64,000 nucleotides of DNA from Pseudobdellovibrionaceae bacterium (GCA_019637915.1 JAHBUV010000001.1:682001-746000); one strand, 5' to 3'; counted from the first letter of the stretch, positions 8,131 through 17,229 are shown. Notes: a model not told the origin generated them from the sequence alone. Made by a program: numbers and translations.

Positions 8131-8984
8131 GGCGTCCGGGTTTCGATCAGGAGGCGGCAGGCGTCGTCGCCGCGATGCTCGCAGGACAGCCGCGTCACCT
8201 TGGCCATCGGCAAACCGATGTACGCCGGCAACGACGCCCACATCCCCGCCTTGAGATGGCAGATCTGTTCGCTGCCGACATGCCGCACTTCCAGCGCCTG
8301 GGCCACGTCGGGGATGGTTTTCGACGTCAACAGGCCCTGCCGGGGGCTCAGCTGCTCGTAATGATAATGACAGTTCCGTTCGAACAACCAAATCACTTCG
8401 TTGAAAAACCGCGTGTACAGCTCCTCGAGGCTTTCCACGTCGCGCAGCGACTGCGCCACGACCGAATGGCGGTTGCCCTCGTAGGAGTAAGCGCCCATGG
8501 CGAAAAAATCCTGCTCGCGGAACAGTCGTTTGTGCAGATGATCGCAGATTTGCGTGATCAAACGGATGCTGATCGGCGCGAAGGCGTCCTGGAGCGCCGC
8601 CGCGCCCACGCCGAAACGGCGCAAAAGGTCGTCCTTCAGGCGCCAGCCGAATTGCCCCTCGAGATACTCGAGGGAAGTGATCGTCGTGCGGCTGCGGCCG
8701 TGCGCGCCCACCAGGAACTCCTCGGGCATGCGCTGACGGGAGAAGTCCCTGATCAATTCCTTGAAATCGACTTTCCCCTCGACCAGGCTTTGTTCGTCCA
8801 GGCGGAAATAGCGCGCCATGCGCTCGTAGCTCTTGCCGGGCAGCGTGCGGGTGCCGGCCATGAAGCGGCGATAGCCGTGCCAGGACATCCCCAGCAAATC
8901 CAACCACTCCGCCTCCGACAAATCCGACACCGAGCGCAGGCGCTCGACCCGATCGATTTGCTCAAAGACAAAAGAAGTTTGCAT
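8097..8984 (-). CDS. HTH plus V4R-like domain regulator (putative)
   Basis: The 295-residue protein starts with an HTH-like region (about 15-70: LSEAEWLDLLGMSWHGYRRF..., similar to an XRE-type fold) and then a helical linker. Its C-terminal domain ends in SCEHRGDDACRLLIE, the Cys-x-His-x-Gly-Asp-x-x-Cys pattern typical of V4R / haem-NO-binding-like small-ligand domains. This architecture suggests a one-component regulator that senses a small molecule. An inverted repeat GCCTA-N5-TAGGC lies 14 to 28 bases upstream of the start and may be its own operator. It converges on, and overlaps, the GNAT-like synthase candidate, a plausible source of its ligand; this link is inference. Confidence 0.6.
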   Translation of the reverse strand: MQTSFVFEQIDRVERLRSVSDLSEAEWLDLLGMSWHGYRRFMAGTRTLPGKSYERMARYFRLDEQSLVEGKVDFKELIRDFSRQRMPEEFLVGAHGRSRTTITSLEYLEGQFGWRLKDDLLRRFGVGAAALQDAFAPISIRLITQICDHLHKRLFREQDFFAMGAYSYEGNRHSVVAQSLRDVESLEELYTRFFNEVIWLFERNCHYHYEQLSPRQGLLTSKTIPDVAQALEVRHVGSEQICHLKAGMWASLPAYIGLPMAKVTRLSCEHRGDDACRLLIETRTPVQAARGSLSA

Positions 8985-8997
8985 GGGGGTGATTTTT

Positions 8998-9012
8998 GCC
9001 TATTTTTTAGGC
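8998..9012. promoter_or_regulatory. Candidate operator upstream of the V4R-type regulator
   Basis: The inverted repeat GCCTA-TTTTT-TAGGC lies 14 bases upstream of the minus-strand start at 8984, in an AT-rich stretch. Its position suits autoregulation. A further AAGCCT half-site lies near 9050. Confidence 0.4.
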
Positions 9013-9066
9013 TCAGCACAAGGCGCGTCCGCCTGCATTGAAAAAATAAGCCTGATTGTCAAAAGA

Positions 9067-10086
9067 TCAGACGTTCAGGGAGTCTTCTTCGCGGCGCGGG
9101 AGGTTTTTCCCGGAATCCGCTTCTTTCCCCAGTGATTCAAAATATTTTCGCGGATAAACAAGAACAGGACAGGTCGCGCCGCGGATCACCCGCCGGGTCA
9201 GACTGCCCAGAATGGCCGAGATGACGGGACCGCTCTGGGCGGACATGACGATCAGGCTGATCTCCCGCCGGCGGCTGGCCTCCAGAATGGTGTTTTCAAC
9301 CCCCGCGCCGCTTTCATCGATCATGTAATCGGCGGCGATGCCGTCCCTCAGGGCCCATTCCGTCCAGGCCTCGGCGCGTTCCGTCTGATGTTTGATCTGA
9401 TCCTCCAGGATCTGGCGCAGGCTCACGAACTCGCCCTGGTACTCATAAAGCCGGGAGTGCGCCTCCAGATCCACTCCCCCCTCGATGGGCGGGGCGACGG
9501 CGTGGAACAGGGTCAGGTGGGCCCCCCACTGGTTCGACAGGCGCATGGTCTGGCGGAAGGCGCTTTTCGCGTGATCGCCGAAGTCCGTGGCCAGAAGGAT
9601 GTGCGGCTTGGCCGGCCATTTTTTCGCGTGGGCCCCGAAAACGAACACCGGGGTTTCCGAATGGAACAACAGGGACTCGGCGAAACTGCCGACGAAAAAG
9701 CGCTCGACCCCCGTGCGCCCGTGGCTGCGCACCACCAGGGCGTCGGCCCGCTGGGATTTGGCGTAGGAGGCGAAGAAGCTCACGGCCTCTTCGATGTTGG
9801 TCGCGGAGTGCACGATCACCTGGGGCTCCTCCAGGAAAGGCGCCCGCGATTTGTCGGGGAGGATCTCTTTCAAACGCCGCTCGGCGGCTTTGCGGACTTC
9901 CGGCATCCAGGCCGGATCGCCGTAGAGCCGTGGCAAAGGCAGGGCCGATTCCACCGGACCCAGGATGTAGACCGGAGTCACGCGGATGGGGGAAACCTGA
10001 GCCAGGGATTTCAAGCTCTCCAGCACCGCGCGATTTCCCGTCACCGGTTCTTCGAAGGCATCGACGGCCCAAATCAAGTGTTCCAT
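9067..10086 (-). CDS. Tandem universal stress protein (UspA family)
   Basis: The 339-residue protein consists of two UspA-like domains in tandem. The first (about 1-150) starts MEHLIWAVDAF and ends with ALVVRSHGRTGVERFFVGSF followed by SETPVFVFG. The second (about 155-315) starts HILLATDFGDHAKSAF and ends with SLIVMSAQSGPVISAILGSLTRR and CPVLVYP. The G-x2-G-x9-G-S/T ATP-binding pattern is recognisable in the first domain and degraded in the second. The start at 10086 is preceded by AAGGGG. Such proteins bind nucleotides or metabolites during stress. It is monocistronic as far as can be seen. Confidence 0.85.
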   Translation of the reverse strand: MEHLIWAVDAFEEPVTGNRAVLESLKSLAQVSPIRVTPVYILGPVESALPLPRLYGDPAWMPEVRKAAERRLKEILPDKSRAPFLEEPQVIVHSATNIEEAVSFFASYAKSQRADALVVRSHGRTGVERFFVGSFAESLLFHSETPVFVFGAHAKKWPAKPHILLATDFGDHAKSAFRQTMRLSNQWGAHLTLFHAVAPPIEGGVDLEAHSRLYEYQGEFVSLRQILEDQIKHQTERAEAWTEWALRDGIAADYMIDESGAGVENTILEASRRREISLIVMSAQSGPVISAILGSLTRRVIRGATCPVLVYPRKYFESLGKEADSGKNLPRREEDSLNV

Positions 10087-10178
10087 CACGCGGCCCCTTC
10101 TCATCAAGAAAATGGTAAACCGCGTGCCGGCACCGGGCACATGGAGAATTCACGAAATCCGCGGCCGGCGGCGGACCC

Positions 10179-11093
10179 TTAAAATTTGGCGATGATCGTG
10201 AGGCCCCAATCGATCGTGTCGAAAGCGAAGACCCGGGACTCCGCGGTGAACAGCGAGCCCGAGGCGTCCGCATGGCTCACGGAACTGATCATATAAGGGT
10301 TCAGCAACACGGAGCCGACCGTCCAGCTCGCGCCGACCTCGTGGTAAGCGCCGTTGATGGCGTCCGCGCGCCAGATCCCCCGCTGCGCGTCCGTGGAAGC
10401 CACGTCCGCGTAATAGGCGTAGTAGCCGCTCAGGCCGTCGCGGAAAGCGTAGTTCAAAGAGGGGATCAGCATGACACGGTAATATTCCGCGTCCGCACCG
10501 CGAGCCGTTTTCGGATTTTCACTGCTGTTCAACAGGACCCGCGACGACACCAGACCCCCCACGGACCAGCGCGGGCTCAGCATCCATTCCGTGGAGGTGT
10601 CCAGGCGGAACAGGCCGTTCTCTTTTTGCAGCTGCGCCACCCGGTCCGTCGGTGCGTAATACTGCAGGTCGAAAACGACCGGTTTGGAGCCGCCGAGAAC
10701 CACCTTGGATCCGTGGATCGCCCGCAGCATCAGGTCCGCCATCTCGATGGCGCCGTCATGGGCCAGGCGGGCCCGACCCGTCAGGCGCTCGTGATTGCTG
10801 GCGTACTCCATGCGGGGCCTGAGCTCGAAGGTGGTCGAGTCGGAAGCTTTGTAAATTAAACCGATTCCATTCACTGAGCGGACCGGGGCTTGCGCGCCCC
10901 ACTCATCCAGCGCTTTGGCGTTGGCCATGTTCTCCGAAATCAGGCTCACCGACCAACGGCGGGCCGCGGCGGGGTTTTCCATGATCAGACGGGCTTCCGC
11001 CGCCGGCAGCTCGGCGACCGAACTGTCCTCCTGGGCCCGCGCCATGGACGATACGACGGCAAAAGCCAGAAACAAGGCGCTTGGCAGCTTCAT
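10179..11093 (-). CDS. Outer-membrane beta-barrel protein
   Basis: The 304-residue protein has a signal peptide (MKLPSALFLAFAVVSSMARA) and then alternating amphipathic strands with aromatic girdles such as YYRVMLIPSLNYAFRDGLSGYYAYY. It ends in a terminal phenylalanine (GLTIIAKF), the usual C-terminal outer-membrane insertion signal. AGGGG precedes the ATG with suitable spacing. No enzyme motif is visible. It probably forms a barrel of 10 to 12 strands, and its role as porin, receptor or structural protein is unknown. Confidence 0.75.
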   Translation of the reverse strand: MKLPSALFLAFAVVSSMARAQEDSSVAELPAAEARLIMENPAAARRWSVSLISENMANAKALDEWGAQAPVRSVNGIGLIYKASDSTTFELRPRMEYASNHERLTGRARLAHDGAIEMADLMLRAIHGSKVVLGGSKPVVFDLQYYAPTDRVAQLQKENGLFRLDTSTEWMLSPRWSVGGLVSSRVLLNSSENPKTARGADAEYYRVMLIPSLNYAFRDGLSGYYAYYADVASTDAQRGIWRADAINGAYHEVGASWTVGSVLLNPYMISSVSHADASGSLFTAESRVFAFDTIDWGLTIIAKF

Positions 11094-11173
11094 TCGGATT
11101 CCCCTCCCGTTGAGCTTTGATGATGAGCCTTGTGAAAAGGCCCGCTCTTGTCAATGATGAATCGCCCCGGCGC

Positions 11174-11521
11174 CTATTCCTCCGAGGGAACGCGCAGGAC
11201 CGGCCGCGGGACCGGGGTGCCGATATCGCCTTCCGGCAGCTGGCGGATGCGGAAAAGGGGAACCCGGTGGAATTCCTCGTCCGCGCCGTGGGCGACGATG
11301 CAGGTGATGTCCTCCTCGACGGGGCCGGAGGTGAAAAACTCGTAAGTCAGGAACCAGCTGCCGTCGGAATAGCTGCGCAGCATGCGGAAACGCTCGCCCT
11401 GACGGCCGCGCAGTCCGGCGCGGTGGGAGGCCCGCTCCGGAATCGTTTTTTCGATGTATTGGATGACGTTGTCGGCGTAACCGCAGCCCAGCATCAAAGC
11501 CGCCGTGATGTAGGAAACCAT
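11174..11521 (-). CDS. Small exported hypothetical protein
   Basis: The 115-residue product starts with a short hydrophobic segment ending in LMLGCGYADN, which could be a lipobox (C13) or a signal peptide. The rest is soluble with mixed charge and holds one further cysteine (DITCIVAHG). The ATG follows GGAGG at ten bases. It is divergent from the GNAT-like gene at 11803 across a 280-base region. I do not recognise a family. Confidence 0.55.
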   Translation of the reverse strand: MVSYITAALMLGCGYADNVIQYIEKTIPERASHRAGLRGRQGERFRMLRSYSDGSWFLTYEFFTSGPVEEDITCIVAHGADEEFHRVPLFRIRQLPEGDIGTPVPRPVLRVPSEE

Positions 11522-11802
11522 TTTTCGTCAACCTCCAAACAAAAAATTGAGAATTGTCTCATTGCCGCCCGGAAAAATCCGGTCAGGAGAAAACTCCGTT
11601 GCTCGCGGATCATTAAATAACGTTTACCGGACAAGATCAAGTGGGCCAGGTCCAGGTGCGTCGTCTCAAAAAATGTTTGTAAACTTAATTCATGAAGTTT
11701 CCGACATGAACACAAAGAGACATGGATTTTCACGAAAACGAGCGCAGGTGGCGCTGGGTGCCCTCCCGCGCGCCGGTTCCACAACCCGAACAAGGAGCAC
11801 AA
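11522..11802. other. Divergent intergenic region (no gene seen)
   Basis: These 281 bases separate the small exported protein (-) and the GNAT-like gene (+). The stretch is AT-richer than its surroundings around 11670-11720 (AAAAAATGTTTGTAAACTTAATTCATG) and ends with AAGGAG five bases before the ATG at 11803. It probably holds both promoters. No strong inverted repeat was found. Confidence 0.4.
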
Positions 11803-12507
11803 ATGAAGAACGTCCTCTGTAAACTTGTGGTTCTGCCTGGGTCCAACCCAGATGAGTCCGTCAGACCTTATTATGAGCGCGCTTACACCCACTGGGAAAG
11901 CGTGTGGGGAGCGACCTTTCAGGAGCTTGACGGGAAAAGTCGGATTTTTTCCGACAATTTCACCCGCCAGCATGAAATCCATGCCCTTTTTGAAGACCTT
12001 AACTGCGTCGCCATGTGTGGACTGCGCTACTACGACTTCCGCACGACAACACCCCGCAAGGATTCCTACTTCGAAGCCTGGTCGGAGGACGCCTTGGACC
12101 AGCTGGTCCGTTATGGGAAACGTGTCGTGATCGCCAGCAACCTCTCCATTGACCCGAACCGCCGCGGCCGCGAAGCCACGGGCGGTCAATACAATCTTAA
12201 GGATCTGATCATCGCCACGACCTTGCGCCGGATCGGTGAACTTGAAATCGACGCCATGACCGGAACCATGCGCGTCGATAAAAACATGCAGGGCCTGATT
12301 TACCAGGCCGGCGGAGTCCCTATCCAACGCGAGGTCATTTATCACAACGTGCCGGTCGACCTCTTGGCCGTGCACCCCTTGCGGAAAAAACCCCTGTTGC
12401 CCTCGGGTCTCGATGAGATGACCCAGGAACTGTGGGACAACGCCCGTGGCACTGGCCCGCTGGATCACCTCCTGCTGCCGAAAACCGCCGCGCGTCGCGT
12501 GGCCTGA
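11803..12507 (+). CDS. GNAT-fold N-acyl synthase candidate (LuxI/FeeM-like), putative
   Basis: The 234-residue protein shows the layout of GNAT-fold acyl synthases of the autoinducer / N-acyl amino acid synthase type. FSDNFTRQHEIHALFEDL is followed by VAMCGLRYYDF, then DSYFEAW, a strand RVVIASNLSIDPNRRG, and helix DLIIATTLRRIGELEIDAM with a pantetheine-loop-like turn, ending in VPVDLLAVHPL. The start at 11803 is five bases after AAGGAG; a longer frame exists but lacks a site. It lies 58 bases upstream of an intact haem-oxygenase-like diiron protein on the same strand, suggesting that an acylated product is then oxidised. Family assignment is tentative. Confidence 0.55.
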   Translation: MKNVLCKLVVLPGSNPDESVRPYYERAYTHWESVWGATFQELDGKSRIFSDNFTRQHEIHALFEDLNCVAMCGLRYYDFRTTTPRKDSYFEAWSEDALDQLVRYGKRVVIASNLSIDPNRRGREATGGQYNLKDLIIATTLRRIGELEIDAMTGTMRVDKNMQGLIYQAGGVPIQREVIYHNVPVDLLAVHPLRKKPLLPSGLDEMTQELWDNARGTGPLDHLLLPKTAARRVA

Positions 12508-12565
12508 AGACTCCGCGAGGAATAAACTGAATCATCTTTACCAAAGAACTTTGAAGGAGCATCAC

Positions 12566-13228
12566 ATGTCGAAACCAAAAAAAGCCAGCGACCAACTGTT
12601 CACCACCCACGACGAACTGCTGACGACCCTGGACCGTATTTTCAAGGACTCTCCCTGGGAGGATCCGCGCTTTTACGCCCAATGGTGCGGGCAGTTCTTT
12701 TACTTCGTCGCCCATGCCACGCGTCTGTTGGCCGCCTCGGCCGCACGCCTGGATCTCACGAACGATCCTTTGCACATCCGCTTTCTTGATCACTGCCAGG
12801 AGGAAAAGCACCACGAACAGCTCTTCCTGAATGACCTGAAGGCTTTGGGCTACCGCATCGAGGATTTGCCGGAGTTCCCGATGACAGCGCAGCTTTATCA
12901 GTCGCAGTACTACCTGATCGACTACAAGGATCCCATCGCGCTCTTCGGCAGCATCTTCTATCTAGAGGGTATGTCGCTGACTTCAGGACCGGAGGTCTAT
13001 GAGCGCGTGAAGAAAGCGCATGGCGATGCCGCCACGACCTTCCTGCGCGTCCACGTCTCCGAAGACATGGATCACATTGAGAAGGCCAAGGCCGCTCTCC
13101 GGCAGTTGAGCGATCGTCAATTGGAAATCGTCGAATGGAGTCTGAAGCAAACGGCCTCGATCTACGAAGCCATCATGAAAGAAACGCTGGCGACTTATCA
13201 TCGCCTGGAAAACAAAAAGGCCGCTTGA
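12566..13228 (+). CDS. Iron-containing redox enzyme, haem-oxygenase-like diiron fold
   Basis: The 220-residue all-helical protein keeps the metal-ligand motifs of the haem-oxygenase-like diiron oxidase superfamily: DHCQEEKHHEQ (E-x-x-H type, about residue 75) and HVSEDMDHIEKA (H-x-x-E-D-x-x-H, about 170), plus a central FYLEGM helix. Known members oxidise or fragment amino-acid or fatty-acid-like substrates using O2. AAGGAG lies six bases before the ATG. It follows the GNAT-like synthase in what looks like a two-gene operon, so its substrate could be that enzyme's acylated product. The actual substrate is unknown. Confidence 0.75.
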   Translation: MSKPKKASDQLFTTHDELLTTLDRIFKDSPWEDPRFYAQWCGQFFYFVAHATRLLAASAARLDLTNDPLHIRFLDHCQEEKHHEQLFLNDLKALGYRIEDLPEFPMTAQLYQSQYYLIDYKDPIALFGSIFYLEGMSLTSGPEVYERVKKAHGDAATTFLRVHVSEDMDHIEKAKAALRQLSDRQLEIVEWSLKQTASIYEAIMKETLATYHRLENKKAA

Positions 13229-13936
13229 TCAGAGAAAGTGAACCGATTCTTTTCTGATTTCCGGTTCCTGATAAACTTTGGCTTTCTGGATCACCAGGAA
13301 GCCAAAGTACTTTTGAGGCCAAACAAACAACGGGAACATGTAGCGGAACTCAACCTGAAAAACGCCACGATCTTCGGAGAACAATTCGCGCATCAGATGC
13401 TTAGGGATATTCGAGACCGGTAGACCTTCATGCATATCCACCTCGGCGACGCGGCCGACGGCTTCGAACATCATACCGTTGATTTGCTGACTGCGTTCAT
13501 ACAGCTCATGGAACTCATGGGTCAAGAGCTCCAACAAAGTGTAATTACAGATACTCATGAAGCCCATGCCGCGATAAACCTGGACGAGATCCTTGCTATA
13601 AATCTCGATGATGTCATCTTTCTCAATGAGGGAATACACGGATTCGGAAATGATCAGATTCATGTTCCGGATCACTTGACGCAGCAAACGGGACTCACTG
13701 TTCAGCGCTTCCGGATCTGAGCTCAGGGCTCCCGAAACGAGCTCATAATAACCAGCCAACGCTTTCAATAGTTCTTGTTGTCGAGAAACTGCCAAGGATT
13801 TGAATTTGTCGTATCCACGCTGACTCCAAACTCGCTCCAAGGGGAGGCGATCACCGAATAAAGAAGAAAGTCGGCTCAATTCACCCACCAACTTCGCATC
13901 CGCTCCTGAATTTTGCATTTCTTCCACCAGCAACAT
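13229..13936 (-). CDS. Conserved-looking hypothetical protein, possibly sensory
   Basis: The 235-residue protein has no domain I can name. The first 90 residues are helical (LVGELSRLSSLFGDRLPLERVW...). The middle contains a hydrophobic helix pair around GFMSICNYTLLELLTHEFHEL. The C-terminal 100 residues alternate strands and helices (VSNIPKHLMRELFSEDRGVFQVEFRYMFPLFVW...FGFLVIQKA), which could be a degenerate GAF or PAS-like domain. GGAGG lies just upstream of the ATG. Its stop abuts the stop of the diiron enzyme gene. Codon use is AT-richer than in the neighbours. Confidence 0.55.
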   Translation of the reverse strand: MLLVEEMQNSGADAKLVGELSRLSSLFGDRLPLERVWSQRGYDKFKSLAVSRQQELLKALAGYYELVSGALSSDPEALNSESRLLRQVIRNMNLIISESVYSLIEKDDIIEIYSKDLVQVYRGMGFMSICNYTLLELLTHEFHELYERSQQINGMMFEAVGRVAEVDMHEGLPVSNIPKHLMRELFSEDRGVFQVEFRYMFPLFVWPQKYFGFLVIQKAKVYQEPEIRKESVHFL

Positions 13937-14239
13937 TCAACACCTCCGAGGCCTCGAACACTCGATATTTCTGGAGGACATTTTTAATGCGATGTCCCGT
14001 GAATTGCAACTCAATGAACTCCTGTCACTTTTATTGACATGGATTTTTCACTCGATGCCGAAGAGAGATTGACCAAGATCAGTTTTCCTTTTTGACCCTC
14101 TTTCACTCGCGGGCTAAGTTAAACATCCAGGAGTGCCGAGTGACGAACTTATGGACAGAAAGGGCGAGGCAAACCGGCCGGCCCGCCAAAGCCTTTTCCC
14201 CTTTTCCCTCCCGAACAAGCCCGGTATGGTTGAAGTCAC
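13937..14239. other. Intergenic region without recognised gene
   Basis: These 303 bases separate the divergent genes at 13936 (-) and 14240 (+). The left part is AT-rich and includes a TTGACA hexamer at 14034-14039 that could serve as a -35 element. The right part is GC-rich. No RNA gene or inverted repeat was identified. Confidence 0.35.
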
Positions 14240-14989
14240 ATGTGGCATAAAGAATTCCGTCTCCTTCTTCAGCAGAAGCTCGAGGCGGTGCAGAAAAAAA
14301 ACCCGTCTTTCACCCTGCGCTCCCTCGCCCGCCGCATCACCTTGAGCCCCGGGGCCCTGTCGGAAATCCTGCAGGGCAAGCGCCGCGTGTCCCTGCGCAA
14401 GGCCCATCAGATCCTCGAATCCATCCAGGCGACGCCCGAGGAAAAAGACCGCATCCTCGCGCCCGCCAAAGCCCTGAAGCAGAACAAACGGGCCGTTCTG
14501 CCACCCGAAGCCCGCGAGGGCCTGAACCGGTGGCATTATTTCGCCCTGCTGGCCGCCCATGAGATGATGCTGGAGCCGCCGCCGCCCGCGGGCGAGCTGG
14601 CGAAACGCTTGGATCTGCCGCTGAAGGACGTCGAACACGCTCTGCACTGGCTGCAAAGCCAGGGTCTGCTGCAGAAAGGGCCGAACGGCCGCTGGGTGTC
14701 TCAGGGGCCCGCCTGGGCGCCCGACAAGGACGCGCCCCTCGCCGTGCACCTGGACGGTCTGGCTCTGGCGGAAAAAGCCGCCCGGGAACTCCCCGGCCAG
14801 GCCTGTGAATTCTCGGCCCTGACCTTTCCCGCCGACGCGGAAAAGATGGAGCTGGCGCGGCGGGAAATCCAGCGCTTCCAGGACCGCATGGCCAAGCTCA
14901 TGTCGGCCTCCGAGCACGTGGACACGGTGTTTCGCCTGAGCCTGCAGCTCTTCCCCGTGGATCAATGGCACAAATTGAAACAACCCTGA
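14240..14989 (+). CDS. TIGR02147-family regulator (HTH plus DUF4423)
   Basis: The 249-residue protein starts MWHKEFRLLLQQKLEAVQKK, continues with an XRE-like HTH (FTLRSLARRITLSPGALSEI then LQGKRRVSLRKA), and carries the C-terminal winged region WHYFALLAAHEMM...LAKRLDLPLKDVEHALHWLQSQGLL. This is the standard layout of the TIGR02147 family, which is expanded in Bdellovibrio-like and Fibrobacter genomes. It lies directly upstream of, and in the same direction as, the TSP3 lipoprotein operon (gap about 75 bases), so it may control it. Confidence 0.8.
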   Translation: MWHKEFRLLLQQKLEAVQKKNPSFTLRSLARRITLSPGALSEILQGKRRVSLRKAHQILESIQATPEEKDRILAPAKALKQNKRAVLPPEAREGLNRWHYFALLAAHEMMLEPPPPAGELAKRLDLPLKDVEHALHWLQSQGLLQKGPNGRWVSQGPAWAPDKDAPLAVHLDGLALAEKAARELPGQACEFSALTFPADAEKMELARREIQRFQDRMAKLMSASEHVDTVFRLSLQLFPVDQWHKLKQP

Positions 14990-15063
14990 CGGCCTCTTCT
15001 CAATTCAGGACACGGGACCTTTTTATTCTTCTGTTTCGCAGGGGAAACCATTAACCTTTTCAT

Positions 15064-17229
15064 ATGGTGGGGAATACCAGTTCGATCTTGACGCGTTGGG
15101 CTAAACGTCTGTCGGTTGTGCTCTTTTTGTCCGTGCTGGTCATCGGCGGACAGCAGTGCAGCAACGTTCAATTGGAGAAATGGGAAGAGGTGGAGTTTCT
15201 CTCCCTCGGGAAAAACCCTTTTCGTCTCGATCCCCCCGTTGATTACCCGCAAATCCGCCGCCTCGTTTTTTTCGTCGATATGTCGCAGTCGATGATCTCC
15301 GGCCCTTGCATCCAGGACGTGGACGCCGGCATCGGTTTTTCGACGACCCCCGCCTACACGCCCTACGATCCGAACAAGGGCCTCGGCAACCCCAATGACC
15401 ACCGCGCCAGCGGCATCGATTGCCAGGTGGATCCGAGCCTCGCCATCGACCGTTCCTCCATCGTCAACACGCAACCGAACCTGCAGGCCAACCCGCCGGT
15501 GTTTTTCAAAACCCACCTGGGCATGGACCACGAGAAGAACCGCCTCGAGATCCTGCAGAAGTGGATCCTCGACGCCCGCGACAAGAACCCGCCCCTCCTG
15601 GTCAGCCGCACCAAGGTGATGGTGGTGCCGATCTCCGGCGGCATCTCGCAGAAAAAACTCAACGACAAATGGACCAAGCTCACCGGCCAGCCCTCGCCGA
15701 TCCGCTTCTTCGATCTGACCGACCCCTCGCTGCCGCGGGTCCTGCAGTGGCTGCGCGAGGAACAGGATCTGAACCTCGGTCTTTCCGAAAGCGACGACGT
15801 CTGGCGCTACGAGAACCGCACCATGGGCACCTCGGCCCCGGGCTCGCAGCTGGCTTCGCTGTACGACACCATCCAGAAGGACATGCGCTCGCTGAACCAA
15901 CAAGGCCTGTTGTCCTACACCGATTACCAGGTCATCCACCTGGGTGACGGCCTCCTCACGCCGGTGCAGAAGAACATCGAGGACGTGCTGAAGTTCTACT
16001 CGACCTGCGCCGCTTGCGCCGCCAAGCCGGAAACCTGCTCCGCCACCTGCGGCACCCTCGTGCAGCGCATGAACGACGCCTGGGGGTACGCGCAGGACCA
16101 GGATCTCAGCAAAATGGATTTCTACTACGGCCTGATGCAGACCCTGCCCTCCTACTTCGGCGCCGGCTACCTGCGCCTGGATTTCGTGCAGCTGCAGAAA
16201 AACCGCCTCGCCAAGGCCTATCCGGGCGAAGTCACCTTCTTCGAAAAACTGCGCCCTTATTTCAACGCCCGCTCCGCCCGCCTGTCGATCTGGCAGAGCG
16301 AAACGGCCGAAACGCCCTTCCGCCTCGTCGCCGACGCCACCAAGGCGAGCTCCTACAAAGTCACCCACATGTACATCCTGAACAGCAACGTGCGCGTCAA
16401 TAAGCAGAACGAAGTGAAGGTCGACTCCGACGGCGACGGCCTCTTCGACGAGGAGGAGGACCTGCTCGGCACCTCCGCCACCAATCCGCGCACCAACGGC
16501 TACTGCCTGGATTCCTTCATGGCCAACCCGGCCTTCTCCGAACGCTGCGCCGCCATGGCGAAAGCCCACTCCTGCGATCCGGCCCTGGATTCCGACGGCG
16601 ACGGCCTGAACGAGTGCGAGGAGTCCCTGCTCGGCACCAATCCCTTCGACTTCGACACCGACGGCGACGGCATCCCGGACTCCCTCGAGTGGATCTACGG
16701 CTACAACGCCCTGGCCAGCGACGAGGCCAAGGACACCGACGGCGACGGTTACCTGAACATGACCCAGTTCAACAGCGGTCTCGGCCCCATGCAATCCCTG
16801 AAGACGGCGCCGTCCTCCGCGATCACGCGCTACGAGCTCAACGCCCAAGGCAAAGAGACCATCTCGCACCCCGCCCTGGGCGACGTGCTGGTCGAACTCT
16901 TCGAGCTCATCGTGCACCACGTGCCGACCCGCCAGGGCCGCGCCGTCAACGCCGCCACCCTGCCGCCCATGTACCTGTCCCGCGTCGGCACCGACGCCGC
17001 GGCCCGCGAGAACAACCGCATCCCCTATGAACAGCAATTGCTGAGCGTCGTGCCCTCCCCGGACCGCAACACGGTGACGGCCCTGGCGCGCATGATCGAC
17101 ATCACCAATCCGGAACGCGCCTACTGGCGCATCTACAAATCCGAGATCCCGCTGACCAACGTCTATAAACAGCCGCGCCTGGATCTGTCGCTCTTCCGCA
17201 TGATCCGCGCCAACGATCGGAACGAATGA
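15064..17229 (+). CDS. Exported vWA-like protein with thrombospondin type 3 repeats
   Basis: The 721-residue protein has an N-terminal hydrophobic segment ending in GGQQC, a probable non-canonical lipobox. A von Willebrand A-like domain follows, with the metal-ion site DMSQS (DxSxS). Four calcium-binding thrombospondin type 3 motifs lie near residues 454, 508, 531 and 557 (DSDGDGLFD, DSDGDGLNE, DTDGDGIPD, DTDGDGYLN). A C-terminal segment of about 140 residues follows. It probably sits in the envelope as an adhesion or scaffold protein. Its stop overlaps the next start by four bases, beginning a tightly coupled operon. Confidence 0.75.
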   Translation: MVGNTSSILTRWAKRLSVVLFLSVLVIGGQQCSNVQLEKWEEVEFLSLGKNPFRLDPPVDYPQIRRLVFFVDMSQSMISGPCIQDVDAGIGFSTTPAYTPYDPNKGLGNPNDHRASGIDCQVDPSLAIDRSSIVNTQPNLQANPPVFFKTHLGMDHEKNRLEILQKWILDARDKNPPLLVSRTKVMVVPISGGISQKKLNDKWTKLTGQPSPIRFFDLTDPSLPRVLQWLREEQDLNLGLSESDDVWRYENRTMGTSAPGSQLASLYDTIQKDMRSLNQQGLLSYTDYQVIHLGDGLLTPVQKNIEDVLKFYSTCAACAAKPETCSATCGTLVQRMNDAWGYAQDQDLSKMDFYYGLMQTLPSYFGAGYLRLDFVQLQKNRLAKAYPGEVTFFEKLRPYFNARSARLSIWQSETAETPFRLVADATKASSYKVTHMYILNSNVRVNKQNEVKVDSDGDGLFDEEEDLLGTSATNPRTNGYCLDSFMANPAFSERCAAMAKAHSCDPALDSDGDGLNECEESLLGTNPFDFDTDGDGIPDSLEWIYGYNALASDEAKDTDGDGYLNMTQFNSGLGPMQSLKTAPSSAITRYELNAQGKETISHPALGDVLVELFELIVHHVPTRQGRAVNAATLPPMYLSRVGTDAAARENNRIPYEQQLLSVVPSPDRNTVTALARMIDITNPERAYWRIYKSEIPLTNVYKQPRLDLSLFRMIRANDRNE

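Noticed and set aside
14962-17037. Open frame of 691 codons on the minus strand
   Set aside because: It is antisense to the vWA/TSP3 gene; the plus-strand frame has a signal segment, MIDAS and calcium repeats.
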